Below, piece after piece: positions 38,371 to 47,104 of a stretch of 64,000 nucleotides of DNA. The notes under the pieces were generated by a model. The model did no database searches. It was not told the DNA's origin and saw only the letters and a list, made by a program, of their open reading frames with translations. Positions within the stretch are counted from its first letter, which is position 1; every line of letters starts with the position of its first letter. Where the stretch lies: positions 1 through 64,000 of the forward strand of contig NZ_LGSZ01000047.1 of the NCBI RefSeq assembly GCF_001298265.1, written 5' to 3'. The translations under genes were made by a program, and so were the position numbers. The stretch is from Allobosea vaviloviae. Its GTDB lineage: Bacteria; Pseudomonadota; Alphaproteobacteria; Rhizobiales; Beijerinckiaceae.

Positions 38371-39114
38371 TCAGACGAAATAGCCGGGATTCTCCACCTG
38401 CAGATGCAGCAGGTCGGGCAGCAGCGTGCCCAGATGCTTGCGCATCGCGACCTCGGCCGCAGGCCCGTCATGGCGGCGGACGGCATCGACGATCGACAGA
38501 TGCTCGCGGATCACCATCGCCATGCGGCCGGGCACCGGCAATGTCATGCGCCGGCAGCGGTCGATCTGGCTCTTGGCGGCATGGGCGATCTTCCAGATGC
38601 CGGGATAGCCGGCGATGACGGCCAGCGTCTCGTGGAAGGCTTCGTCGGCGAGGTGGAAACCTTCCTGGTTCCCCGCCTCCAGCGCCTCGTGCTGGCGCGC
38701 GATCGTCGCGTCCAGTCTGGCAATGGCCTGCTCCGTGCCGGTCTGCGCCACAAGCGCGACCGTGGCGCATTCCAGCGCCTGCCGGATGAAGACGGCCTCG
38801 GGAATCGCCTCGGTCGGGATCCGCGCCACGAAGGTGCCGGCCTGCGGGAAGATCTCGACGAGGCCTTCCTCCTTGAGCCGGATCAGGGCCTCGCGCACCG
38901 GCGTGCGGCTGGTGCCGAATCGCGCCGTCAGGTCCTTCTCGACCAGTGCCGCGCCCGGCGTGATCTCCATCGCCAGGATGGCGCGCCTCAGCTCGTCCTG
39001 CACCAGCGAGGCCGCGGTCGAGCGCCCGGCCGGGACACCGCCGAGTGGCTGGCGGCGGCGCTCGCGGCGCGGGCTCTCATCGTTGGCTTGCGGAGGGATC
39101 GTGATCTGCGACAT
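38371..39114 (-). CDS. GntR family regulator, FCD subfamily (predicted uronate regulator)
   Basis: A 247-residue regulator with an N-terminal wHTH (SLVQDELRRAILAMEITPGA, then LTARFGTSRTPVREALIRLKEEGLVEI) and a C-terminal all-helical FCD domain whose metal/ligand residues appear in FHLADEAFHETL and RMAMVIREHLSIVDAV plus the closing histidine in AMRKHLGTLL. FCD regulators such as UxuR, ExuR and KdgR-like proteins sense uronates. It is divergent from uxaC with an AT-rich palindrome in between, so control of the uronate operon is likely. The start at ATG 39114 is chosen by family length; the frame is open further upstream across the operator. Confidence 0.9.
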   Translation of the reverse strand: MSQITIPPQANDESPRRERRRQPLGGVPAGRSTAASLVQDELRRAILAMEITPGAALVEKDLTARFGTSRTPVREALIRLKEEGLVEIFPQAGTFVARIPTEAIPEAVFIRQALECATVALVAQTGTEQAIARLDATIARQHEALEAGNQEGFHLADEAFHETLAVIAGYPGIWKIAHAAKSQIDRCRRMTLPVPGRMAMVIREHLSIVDAVRRHDGPAAEVAMRKHLGTLLPDLLHLQVENPGYFV

Positions 39115-39215
39115 CGCCTCGCCTTGGTCCCGAACCCACGCCGATTCAGCAAGCTTGACGGCCGCCCAGCGGACGCCGCCTACGCCCTTCTGCGAATAGC
39201 ATGGGCTCGCCCGAC

Positions 39216-39236
39216 ATACTAGTATATTAGTATATT
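39216..39236. promoter_or_regulatory. AT-rich palindromic operator candidate between gntR and uxaC
   Basis: ATACTAGTAT (39216-39225) is a perfect 10-bp palindrome and continues into ATTAGTATATT, giving two AGTAT units ten bases apart. This AT block is conspicuous in GC-rich DNA and lies 102 bases before the regulator start and 70 bases before uxaC. GntR/FCD proteins bind such short palindromes to control both themselves and the divergent operon. Confidence 0.5.
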
Positions 39237-39306
39237 GACCTTGCGACCCTGCGGTGATTATGGTCCGCCGGCGCCTGCCCAGGGCCTTTCGAAGAGTGCC
39301 GATCCG

Positions 39307-40710
39307 ATGCTGCTTCACGATGATCGCCTGTTTCCCGCCGACCCCGTGACGCGCGGCATCGCGCGCCGGCTCTACGCGACGATTCGCGACCTCCCGATCA
39401 TCTCGCCGCATGGCCACACCGACCCGCGCTGGTTCGCGGAAGACCAGCCATTCGCCGATCCCGCAACGCTCCTGGTCAAGCCGGACCACTACATCTTCCG
39501 CATGCTGTATTCTCAGGGCGTGCGGCTCGAGCAGCTTGGCATTCCGCGCAAGGACGGCGCCGCGGTCGAGACCGATCCGCGCGCGATCTGGAAGCTCTTT
39601 GCCAAGCATTGGTACTTGTTTCGCGGCACCCCGACCCGGCTCTGGTTCGAGCACGCGCTCTCATCGGTCTTCGGCATCAACGAGCGCCTGTCGCCCCAGA
39701 ACGCCGACAATATCTACGACCGCATCGCCGAGAAGCTGGAGCAGCCCGAGCTGCGCCCCCGCGCCCTGTTCGAGCGTTTCAACATCGAGGCGATCTCGAC
39801 CACTGAGGGCGCACTCGACGACCTGAAGTGGCACGACATGATCAAGGCCTCCGGTTGGACCGGCAAGGTCGTCACCGCCTATCGCCCCGACAGCGTCGTC
39901 GATCCCGAATTCGAGGGCTTTGCCGCCAATCTCGAGCAGTTCGGCGAACTCACCGGTGAGGATGCCCATAGCTGGACCGGCTATCTCGCCGCCCACCGCC
40001 AGCGCCGCGACTATTTCCGCCAGCGCGGCGCGACCTCCTCCGACCACGGCCATGCTACCGCGCGCACCGCCAATCTCTCGACGGCGGATGCCAAGGCGCT
40101 GTTCGCCAAGGTCGTCGCGGGGCCCGTCTCGGCCGAGGAAGCAGACCTCTTCCGCGGCCAGATGCTGACCGAGATGGCCAAGATGAGCCTCGACGACGGC
40201 CTCGTCCTGCAGATCCATCCCGGCTCCTCGCGCAACCACAACGCCTCGCTGTTCGAGCATTTCGGGCGCGACATGGGCGCCGACATCCCGCGCCAGACCG
40301 ACTACGTCACGGCGCTCAAGCCTTTGCTCGACGCGGTCGGCAATGAGCCCAACCTGACCGTCATCGCCTTCACCCTCGACGAGACCAGCTATTCGCGCGA
40401 ACTCGCGCCGCTGGCCGGCCACTACCCTGCGCTGAAGCTCGGACCCGGCTGGTGGTTCCTCGATGCTCCCGAGGCGATGCTGCGCTTCCGCGAACTCACC
40501 ACCGAGACGGCCGGCTTCTACAACACCGTCGGCTTCAACGACGACACCCGCGCCTATCTCTCGATCCCCGCGCGCCATGACGTCGCCCGCCGCTGCGATT
40601 GCACCTATCTCGCCAAGCTCGTCGCCGAACACCGGCTCGACGAGGACGAGGCTGTCGAAGTCGCCCATGACCTCGCCTATCGACTGGCCAAGGAGGCCTA
40701 TCGCCTGTGA
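39307..40710 (+). CDS. uxaC: Glucuronate/galacturonate isomerase
   Basis: A 467-residue amidohydrolase-fold enzyme converting D-glucuronate to D-fructuronate and D-galacturonate to D-tagaturonate. Landmarks are the metal-site ISPHGHTDPRWF near the N-terminus, YLFRGTPTRLWFEHAL, and GPGWWFLDAPEAMLRFRE. The start at ATG 39307 matches the family N-terminus LLHDDRLFPADP. It is the first gene of the operon and overlaps kduI by four bases (GTGA). Confidence 0.96.
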   Translation: MLLHDDRLFPADPVTRGIARRLYATIRDLPIISPHGHTDPRWFAEDQPFADPATLLVKPDHYIFRMLYSQGVRLEQLGIPRKDGAAVETDPRAIWKLFAKHWYLFRGTPTRLWFEHALSSVFGINERLSPQNADNIYDRIAEKLEQPELRPRALFERFNIEAISTTEGALDDLKWHDMIKASGWTGKVVTAYRPDSVVDPEFEGFAANLEQFGELTGEDAHSWTGYLAAHRQRRDYFRQRGATSSDHGHATARTANLSTADAKALFAKVVAGPVSAEEADLFRGQMLTEMAKMSLDDGLVLQIHPGSSRNHNASLFEHFGRDMGADIPRQTDYVTALKPLLDAVGNEPNLTVIAFTLDETSYSRELAPLAGHYPALKLGPGWWFLDAPEAMLRFRELTTETAGFYNTVGFNDDTRAYLSIPARHDVARRCDCTYLAKLVAEHRLDEDEAVEVAHDLAYRLAKEAYRL

Positions 40711-41555
40711 CCGCCGCCAAGACGATCGACGAACGCCAGGCCTCGCACCCGCGCGACGTCAAGGGCTACGACACGCAGACGCTGCGCGCGGACTTTCTGA
40801 TCGAACGCATCTTCGTGGCTGGCGAGGTCACGCTGACCTATAGCCATTACGACCGCATGATCGTCGGCGGCGCGACGCCTTCGGCCAAGCCGCTGACGCT
40901 CGACCCCTTCGCCCCGACCGGCACGCCCTTCTTCCTGGCCCGACGCGAACTCGGCGTGATCAACCTTGGCGGCAAAGGCCACGTCACCGTCGACGGGACC
41001 GTCTTCGATCTGCCCCATCTCGATGCGCTCTATGTGGGCTTGGGCGCGAAGGAGGTCTCCTTCGCCAGCGCGGATGCCGCCGACCCGGCCAAGTTCTACC
41101 TGACCAGCGCGCCCGCCCATCGCGAGGCGCCCCATCAGCTCATCCGCAAGGATGACGCCAACACGATCCATCTCGGCTCGTCGGAAACCTCCAACAAACG
41201 CACCATCCGGCAATACATCATGCCCAACACGACCGGCACCAATCAGCTGGTGATGGGCATGACGGCGCTGGAGCCGGGCTCGGTCTGGAACTCGATGCCC
41301 TGCCATACCCATACGCGGCGGATGGAGGCCTATCTCTACTTCAACCTCGACCCGGCCCACCGCGTCTTCCACTTCATGGGCGAGCCTCAGCAGACCCGCC
41401 ATCTGCTGGTCGCCAACGAGCAGGCCGTGATCGCGCCGAACTGGTCGATCCATTGCGGCTGCGGCACCTCCAACTACGCCTTCGTCTGGGCCATGGCCGG
41501 CGACAATGTCGAGTTCACCGACATGGACGCAGCCCCCGTGGACACTCTACGCTGA
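40707..41555 (+). CDS. kduI: 5-dehydro-4-deoxy-D-glucuronate isomerase (4-deoxy-L-threo-5-hexosulose-uronate ketol-isomerase)
   Basis: A 282-residue cupin-fold zinc enzyme that converts 5-keto-4-deoxyuronate (DKI) from unsaturated uronides to 2,5-diketo-3-deoxygluconate. The zinc motif is CHTHTRRMEAYLYF (about 199-206) with a further His in TRHLLVANEQAV, and the family start reads DERQASHPRDVKGYDT. It overlaps uxaC by four bases and kduD by one, so translation is coupled. Confidence 0.96.
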   Translation: MTAAKTIDERQASHPRDVKGYDTQTLRADFLIERIFVAGEVTLTYSHYDRMIVGGATPSAKPLTLDPFAPTGTPFFLARRELGVINLGGKGHVTVDGTVFDLPHLDALYVGLGAKEVSFASADAADPAKFYLTSAPAHREAPHQLIRKDDANTIHLGSSETSNKRTIRQYIMPNTTGTNQLVMGMTALEPGSVWNSMPCHTHTRRMEAYLYFNLDPAHRVFHFMGEPQQTRHLLVANEQAVIAPNWSIHCGCGTSNYAFVWAMAGDNVEFTDMDAAPVDTLR

Positions 41556-42319
41556 TGACGGCAGCGTCGCCCTTCGACCTCACGGGGCGCACCGCCCTGG
41601 TGACCGGCGCCAATACCGGCATCGGCCAGGGCATCGCGCTCGCGCTCGCGCAGGCCGGCGCCACGGTGGTGGCGGCCGGGCGTTCCGACATGGGCGAGAC
41701 GCTGGAACTGATCGCGGCTGAAGGCGGCCGCGCTCACGCCCTGAAGGTCGATCTGCAGGAGCAGGGCATTGCGCCTGATGTGATCGCGCAGGCGGCGGAC
41801 CTCGCCGGCCCGCTCGATATCCTCGTCAACAACGCCGGCATTATCCGCCGTGCCGACGCGCTCGATTTCAGCGAGAGCGACTGGGACGAGGTGATGAACG
41901 TCAACCTCAAGGCAACGTTCTTCCTCGCCCAGGCCTTCGCGAAGACGGCGGTCGAGGCCGGACGCAGCGCGCGCATCGTCAACATCGCCTCGCTGCTCTC
42001 CTTCCAGGGCGGGATCCGCGTCGCCTCCTACACCGCAAGCAAGAGCGGGCTGGCCGGGCTGACCAAGCTTCTGGCCTGCGAATGGGCGCAGAAGGGCATC
42101 AATGTGAACGCCATCGCTCCCGGCTACATCGAGAGCAACAATACGCAGGCGCTGCGCGCCGACCCGGACCGCGACCGCGCCATCCTCGCCCGCATCCCGG
42201 CCGCGCGCTGGGGCAAGCCGTCCGATATCGGCGGCGCCGCGGTGTTCCTCGCAAGCGACGCCGCCGCCTACATGCACGGCGCCATCATTCCCGTCGACGG
42301 AGGCTGGCTCGCCCGATGA
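41555..42319 (+). CDS. kduD: 2-deoxy-D-gluconate 3-dehydrogenase
   Basis: A 254-residue short-chain dehydrogenase that reduces 2,5-diketo-3-deoxygluconate to 2-keto-3-deoxygluconate (KDG) with NAD(P)H. The nucleotide motif is TGANTGIGQG, the structural motif NNAGIIRR, and the catalytic Ser-Tyr-Lys lie in NIASLLSFQGG and YTASK. FDLTGRTALVTGANTGIG is characteristic of KduD. It starts one base inside the kduI stop and overlaps kdgF by four (ATGA). Confidence 0.93.
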   Translation: MTAASPFDLTGRTALVTGANTGIGQGIALALAQAGATVVAAGRSDMGETLELIAAEGGRAHALKVDLQEQGIAPDVIAQAADLAGPLDILVNNAGIIRRADALDFSESDWDEVMNVNLKATFFLAQAFAKTAVEAGRSARIVNIASLLSFQGGIRVASYTASKSGLAGLTKLLACEWAQKGINVNAIAPGYIESNNTQALRADPDRDRAILARIPAARWGKPSDIGGAAVFLASDAAAYMHGAIIPVDGGWLAR

Positions 42320-42657
42320 CTGACCATCTCGACTCCTTCTTCCAGCACGACGCCGACTTCGCCTGGGAGCCGACGGAGCCCGGCGTGAAGCGCAAGATCA
42401 TGGCCTATGGCAGCGACCTCATGGTGGTCCGCGTCGTCTTCGAGGCCGGCGCCGTCGGCAAGGCCCATCGGCACCCGCACCGCCAGGCGTCCTATGTCGA
42501 GAGCGGCGTCTTCGACGTCACCATCGATGGGAAGACGCAGCGGCTCGCCGCCGGCGACACGTTCTTCGTGCCCACAAATCTCGTCCACGGCGTCACCGCG
42601 GTCGAGGCTGGGCAGCTCGTCGATTCCTTCACGCCGATGCGTGAGGAATTTCTTTAG
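42316..42657 (+). CDS. kdgF: Cupin protein, KdgF-like (unsaturated uronate ring opening)
   Basis: A 113-residue single-domain cupin. Metal ligands are in KAHRHPHRQASYVESG (cupin motif 1) and VPTNLVHGVTAVEAG (motif 2), and the C-terminus DSFTPMREEFL fits the KdgF family ending. KdgF converts 4,5-unsaturated uronate monomers from pectate or alginate to the linear DKI, the substrate of KduI. Its placement directly behind kduI-kduD supports this over a generic cupin call. Confidence 0.85.
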   Translation: MTDHLDSFFQHDADFAWEPTEPGVKRKIMAYGSDLMVVRVVFEAGAVGKAHRHPHRQASYVESGVFDVTIDGKTQRLAAGDTFFVPTNLVHGVTAVEAGQLVDSFTPMREEFL

Positions 42658-42747
42658 AAGCAGGCCCGCCGGCGGGTGTCGGCCGGGCTCCCATCACGGG
42701 GCAACAACGACCGGAAAATCCGGCGAACCATAACGGGAGAGACACCG

Positions 42748-43731
42748 ATGACGATCACCAAGAGGACTTTCGGCCTGCTTGCGGGCGCCGCCATGCTCGC
42801 CTTCGCCGCGCTTCCCGCGGCCGCCCAGACCACCCTGCGCTCGACCGACATCCACCCGACCGACTATCCGACGGTCGAGGCTGTCCGCCACATCAGCAAG
42901 CTGCTGGAAGAGCGCACCAAGGGCCGCATCAAGATCAACGTCTTCCACTCGGCCCAGCTCGGCAACGAGAAGGACACGATCGAGCAGACCCGCTTCGGCG
43001 TGATCGACCTGAACCGCATCAACATGGCGCCGTTCAACAACCTGATCCCGGCGACAAACGTGCCGTCCCTGCCCTTCATCTTCCGCTCGGTCGCACATAT
43101 GCGCACCGTCATGGACGGCCCGATCGGCGACTCGATCCTCAAGGAATTCGAGAAGCATGATCTGGTCGGTCTCGCCTTCTACGATTCCGGCTCGCGCTCC
43201 TTCTACAACTCCAAGCGCCCGATCAACACACCCGCCGACATGAAGGGCATGAAGATCCGCGTGCAGCAGTCGGACATGTTCGTCGCGCTGGTCTCCGCGC
43301 TCGGCGCCAACGCGACCCCGATGGCCTTCGGCGAGGTCTACTCCGCCCTGCAGACCGGCGTCATCGACGGTGCCGAGAACAACTGGCCGTCCTTCGAATC
43401 GACGAAGCACTTCGAGGTCTCGAAGTTCTACTCGCTGACCGAGCACTCGCTCTCGCCCGAGGTGCTGGTGATGTCCAAGCGCTCCTTCGACAAGCTCTCC
43501 AAGGAAGACCAGGAGATCATGAAGGTCGCCGCCAAGGAATCGGTCGCCAAGATGCGCGAGCTCTGGGACGCGCGCGAAAAGGCCTCGGAAGCCAAGGTCA
43601 AGGCCGGCGGCGCCGTGATCAACGCCGTCGAGAAGCAGCCTTTCATCGACGCGATGAAGCCGGTCTACGACAAGTTCGTCACCGATGCGGCCCTCAAGGA
43701 CCTCGTCGCCAAGATCCAGGCGGTCAAGTAA
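42748..43731 (+). CDS. dctP: TRAP transporter substrate-binding protein DctP
   Basis: A 327-residue periplasmic binding protein with signal peptide cleaved after AAAQ. Conserved TRAP segments are FHSAQLGNEKDTIEQTRFGV, the arginine of MKIRVQQSDMFV that salt-bridges the ligand carboxylate, and GVIDGAENNWPSF. The context (uxaC, kdu genes, uxuB) points to a hexuronate or unsaturated uronide ligand. GGGAGAG precedes the ATG. A strong hairpin follows the gene. Confidence 0.94.
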   Translation: MTITKRTFGLLAGAAMLAFAALPAAAQTTLRSTDIHPTDYPTVEAVRHISKLLEERTKGRIKINVFHSAQLGNEKDTIEQTRFGVIDLNRINMAPFNNLIPATNVPSLPFIFRSVAHMRTVMDGPIGDSILKEFEKHDLVGLAFYDSGSRSFYNSKRPINTPADMKGMKIRVQQSDMFVALVSALGANATPMAFGEVYSALQTGVIDGAENNWPSFESTKHFEVSKFYSLTEHSLSPEVLVMSKRSFDKLSKEDQEIMKVAAKESVAKMRELWDAREKASEAKVKAGGAVINAVEKQPFIDAMKPVYDKFVTDAALKDLVAKIQAVK

Positions 43732-43749
43732 CGCCGCTCCATCGATCGA

Positions 43750-43776
43750 CGGGCGGCGGCCTCCGCCGCCCGTTTT
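43750..43776 (+). terminator. Hairpin with T-run between dctP and dctQ (attenuator-like)
   Basis: A perfect 10-bp GC stem (CGGGCGGCGG / CCGCCGCCCG, arms 43750-43759 and 43763-43772) with a 3-base loop is followed by TTTTCATTT. This has full form of an intrinsic terminator but lies inside an operon; it probably ends most transcripts after dctP and stabilises that mRNA, giving an excess of binding protein over permease. Confidence 0.75.
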
Positions 43777-43806
43777 CATTTCGAGCCCCAGTGCCAGGAC
43801 CTGTCC

Positions 43807-44340
43807 ATGAGCGGTTTCGCCCGGATGCTTACGCGTATCAATGCGCGCCTCAGCCTGATCGCCCTGCTCGCGGCCGGACTGGGTTTGATCGCGATGACCG
43901 CGATCGTCGCCTGGACAGTCTTCGGACGCTACATCCTGAATGCGACTCCGACCTGGGGTGAGCCCGCTTCGCTGTTCCTGATGCTCTGGTTCATCCTGCT
44001 CGGCGGCTCCGTCGGTGTCCGCGAACTCGACCATATGGGCTTCGATGTCGGACTCCACTACCTCCGCGGCACAGCCAAGAGCGTCCTGATCATCGCCAAC
44101 GAGGTGCTGGTCACGCTCTTCGCCTTCGCCATGGTCTGGTACGGCACCGAACTCGCCGCCAAGGTCTGGAGCGACCGGCTGCCGATGATCGGCATCTCCA
44201 AGGGCTGGGACTATGTCCCGATCATCGCCGGCGGATGCCTGATCGCGCTGTTCTCGATTGAAAAGCTCCTGCTCTTCATCACAGGCGAAGAACTCGCACC
44301 GATGCCGCTGAACGCCAACGGCCTCGGCGGGGAGGCCTGA
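43807..44340 (+). CDS. dctQ: TRAP transporter small permease DctQ
   Basis: A 177-residue membrane protein with four hydrophobic helices. Motifs are VFGRYILNATPTWGEPASLFLMLWFILLG split over helices 1-2 and VGVRELDHMGFDV after helix 2, both typical of DctQ. It forms the stator-like part with DctM, whose start lies three bases downstream of its stop. Confidence 0.92.
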   Translation: MSGFARMLTRINARLSLIALLAAGLGLIAMTAIVAWTVFGRYILNATPTWGEPASLFLMLWFILLGGSVGVRELDHMGFDVGLHYLRGTAKSVLIIANEVLVTLFAFAMVWYGTELAAKVWSDRLPMIGISKGWDYVPIIAGGCLIALFSIEKLLLFITGEELAPMPLNANGLGGEA

Positions 44341-44343
44341 GCC

Positions 44344-45624
44344 ATGGCCATCACGATCCTCTTCACCTCCTTCGCCACGTTGCTGCTGATGGGCGTGCCC
44401 GTCGCCTTCTGTCTCGGCCTCTCCTCGATGGCGACCGTGCTCTTTATCGGCATCCCGCCGGTCGTGATCTTCCAGCAGATGTCCACCGGCATGAACGCCT
44501 TCGCCATGCTGGCGATCCCGTTCTTCATTTATTCCGGCGACCTGATGATCCGCGGTGGCATCGCCGACCGGCTGATCCAGTTTGCCTCCTCGCTGGTCGG
44601 GCATCTGCGCGGCGGGCTCGGCCAGGTCAACGTCATCACCTGCACGCTCTTCGGCGGCATCTCCGGCTCGGCCGTGGCGGATGCCTCGGCGGTTGGCGGC
44701 ATCATGATCCCGCAAATGGTCAAGCGCGGCTATGCGCCCGATTACGCCGTCAACGTCACCGCCAACGCGGCGATCATCGCGCTCCTGATCCCGCCCTCGC
44801 ACAACATGATCATCTATTCGCTGGCGGCGGGCGGCACGATCTCGATCGCCGATCTCTTCACCGCCGGCGTCATTCCCGGCGCAATCCTCTGCCTTGCTCT
44901 GATGGTCGCAGCCTGGGCTGTGGCGGTAAACCGCGGCTACCCGGCCGATATCTTCCCGGGCTTCCTGACGGTCGCCCGCCTCTTCGTGGCGGCGACACCA
45001 GGCCTGCTGCTGATCGGCATCATCTTCGGCGGCGTCCGTTCCGGCATCTTCACCGCAACCGAATCCTCCTGCATCGCAGTGATCTACGCGCTGCTGATCA
45101 CAATTTTCGTCTATCGCGGGCTCGACCTGAAGGGGTTCCCCCACGCCACGCTCGGCGCGGTCCGCACAACCGCCATGGTGCTGCTGATCATCGGTGCGGC
45201 AAGCTCATTCGGCTGGCTGATGGCCTTCCTCGAGGTGCCCAAGGCGACGATCGCGTTGATGCAGTCGATCTCCGACAACCCTCTGGTGATCCTGCTGATG
45301 ATCAACGTCATCCTGCTGGTGCTTGGCACCTTCATGGATATGGCGCCGATGATCATCATCTGCACGCCGATCTTCCTGCCCGTGGTCAAGGCCATCGGTG
45401 TCGATCCCGTGCATTTCGGCGTCATCCTGATCCTGAACGCCGGCATCGGCCTGAACACGCCGCCCGTCGGCTCGGTCCAGTTCGTCGCCTGTGCCATCGG
45501 CAAGGTCTCGATCAGCGAATCCATGAAGACGATCTGGCCGTTCTATGGAGCCAGCGTTGCCGTGCTGCTGCTGATCACCTATGTCCCGGCCTTCTCCCTC
45601 TGGCTTCCGGGCGTATTCCGTTGA
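44344..45624 (+). CDS. dctM: TRAP transporter large permease DctM
   Basis: A 426-residue, 12-helix DctM permease that drives Na+-coupled uptake of the ligand delivered by DctP. Characteristic segments are AIPFFIYSGDLMIRGGIADR, LFGGISGSAVADASAVGGIM and the repeat-2 LLVLGTFMDMAPMIIICTPI with NAGIGLNTPPVG. The stop TGA overlaps the TTG start of the following uxuB-like gene. Confidence 0.95.
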   Translation: MAITILFTSFATLLLMGVPVAFCLGLSSMATVLFIGIPPVVIFQQMSTGMNAFAMLAIPFFIYSGDLMIRGGIADRLIQFASSLVGHLRGGLGQVNVITCTLFGGISGSAVADASAVGGIMIPQMVKRGYAPDYAVNVTANAAIIALLIPPSHNMIIYSLAAGGTISIADLFTAGVIPGAILCLALMVAAWAVAVNRGYPADIFPGFLTVARLFVAATPGLLLIGIIFGGVRSGIFTATESSCIAVIYALLITIFVYRGLDLKGFPHATLGAVRTTAMVLLIIGAASSFGWLMAFLEVPKATIALMQSISDNPLVILLMINVILLVLGTFMDMAPMIIICTPIFLPVVKAIGVDPVHFGVILILNAGIGLNTPPVGSVQFVACAIGKVSISESMKTIWPFYGASVAVLLLITYVPAFSLWLPGVFR

Positions 45625-47093
45625 CGAGACTGACTGTCGCAAACCTCGCCGGTCTGAAGGCCGGCGTTCGCCGCCCCGCCTATGACCGCGCGCGGCTGAC
45701 GCCCGGAATCGTCCATCTGGGCTTGGGCGCCTTCGCCCGCGGCCATCTCTGCGAATACACCGAGGACGCGCTGGAGCTAGACTTCGGCGCCTGGGGCGTG
45801 ACCGGCGCGAGCCTGCAACGGCCCGACCAGCGTGACCGCCTGGCGCCGCAGGACGGGCTCTACACGCTGCTGAAGCGCGCGCCCGCTGGGCCGGAGCTGC
45901 GCATCATCGGCTGCATCGGTGAGGTGCTGGTCGCGCCGGAGAGCCCGGTCGCGCTGATCGCCCGCATCGCCGCGCCGGAAACCCGCATCGTCTCGCTGAC
46001 GGTGACCGAGAAGGGCTACTGCCACGATCCGGCGACCGGCAAGCTCAAGGCCGACCATCCCGACATCATCCATGACCTCAGCCATCCGCTGGCGCCTCGC
46101 TCGGCCGTGGGCATCATCGTCGCCGGGTTGAAGGCGCGCCGCGCGGCAGGCCTCGGCCCCTTCACGGCTCTGAGCTGCGACAACCTTCCCCATAATGGCG
46201 GCGTGCTGCGCGGCCTGGTGCGCGATTTCGCGGCGCTGAGCGATGATGGCTTGAGCCAGTGGATCGAGGCCAACGGCGCCTTTCCCGCCAGCATGGTCGA
46301 CCGCATCGTGCCGGCCACCACCGAGGCCGATATCGCAGAGGTCGCAGGGCTGACCGGGCTTGAGGATGCCGCGCCCGTGATCGGCGAGCCCTTCCGGCAA
46401 TGGGCGATCCAGGACGTCTTCGCGGCGGGCCGCCCGGCCTGGCACGAGGTTGGCGCGCAGATGGTCTCCGAGGTCGCGCCCTTCGAGTTCATGAAGCTGC
46501 GCATGCTCAACGGCGCCCATTCCAGCCTCGCCTATCTCGGCTATCTCGCCGGCCACGAGACGGTCGCCGAGGCCAGCGGCGATCCCGTCCTCGCCCGCTT
46601 CCTGCAGGGGCTTTGGGCAGAGATCATCCCGACCGTGCCGGCGCCGCAGGGCGTCGTGCTCGCCGATTACGCCGATGCGCTGCTGGCCCGCTTCCGCAAT
46701 CCCGCCATCCGCCACCGCACCTGGCAGATCGCCATGGACGGGTCGCAGAAACTGCCGCAGCGCCTGCTCGGCACCATCCGCGACCGGCTCAAGGCCGGCG
46801 CGCCGATCGATCATCTCGCGCTCGGCGTCGCCGCCTGGATGCGCTATGTCAGCGGTACCGACGAGAAGGGCGCCGCCATCGACGTGCGCGACCCGCTGGC
46901 GGCGAGTTTCGCAGAGAAGGCCAAGGAGGCCGGCCGCAATGCTGCGGCGCTGAGCCGGTCGCTGCTCGGCATCGAGGCGATCTTCGGCTCCGATCTGCCG
47001 CGCGAGGAGCGGTTCACGCAGGCCGTCGAGCGGCATCTGGCGGCCCTGTTCGAAAAGGGCGCGAAGGCGACCGCGGCTTCTCTGTCAGCTTGA
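45621..47093 (+). CDS. uxuB: Mannitol dehydrogenase family protein (fructuronate reductase-like)
   Basis: A 490-residue polyol-specific long-chain dehydrogenase. The N-terminal Rossmann motif is GIVHLGLGAFARGHL, CDNLPHNGG is a family block, and the catalytic lysine with partner Asn and His lies in KLRMLNGAHSSLAYLG (near 291). In this operon the fitting role is reduction of D-fructuronate from UxaC to D-mannonate; tagaturonate reductase or mannitol dehydrogenase is possible. TTG start overlaps the dctM stop. Mannonate dehydratase and KDG kinase/aldolase genes are not in the window. Confidence 0.88.
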   Translation: MTRLTVANLAGLKAGVRRPAYDRARLTPGIVHLGLGAFARGHLCEYTEDALELDFGAWGVTGASLQRPDQRDRLAPQDGLYTLLKRAPAGPELRIIGCIGEVLVAPESPVALIARIAAPETRIVSLTVTEKGYCHDPATGKLKADHPDIIHDLSHPLAPRSAVGIIVAGLKARRAAGLGPFTALSCDNLPHNGGVLRGLVRDFAALSDDGLSQWIEANGAFPASMVDRIVPATTEADIAEVAGLTGLEDAAPVIGEPFRQWAIQDVFAAGRPAWHEVGAQMVSEVAPFEFMKLRMLNGAHSSLAYLGYLAGHETVAEASGDPVLARFLQGLWAEIIPTVPAPQGVVLADYADALLARFRNPAIRHRTWQIAMDGSQKLPQRLLGTIRDRLKAGAPIDHLALGVAAWMRYVSGTDEKGAAIDVRDPLAASFAEKAKEAGRNAAALSRSLLGIEAIFGSDLPREERFTQAVERHLAALFEKGAKATAASLSA

Positions 47094-47104
47094 GATCAGG
47101 CGCG

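Noticed and set aside
42694..45144. An 816-codon minus-strand frame across dctP, dctQ and dctM
   Set aside because: Low-complexity Asp/Glu/Arg/Gly-rich translation typical of antisense shadow; the plus strand carries a complete TRAP transporter.
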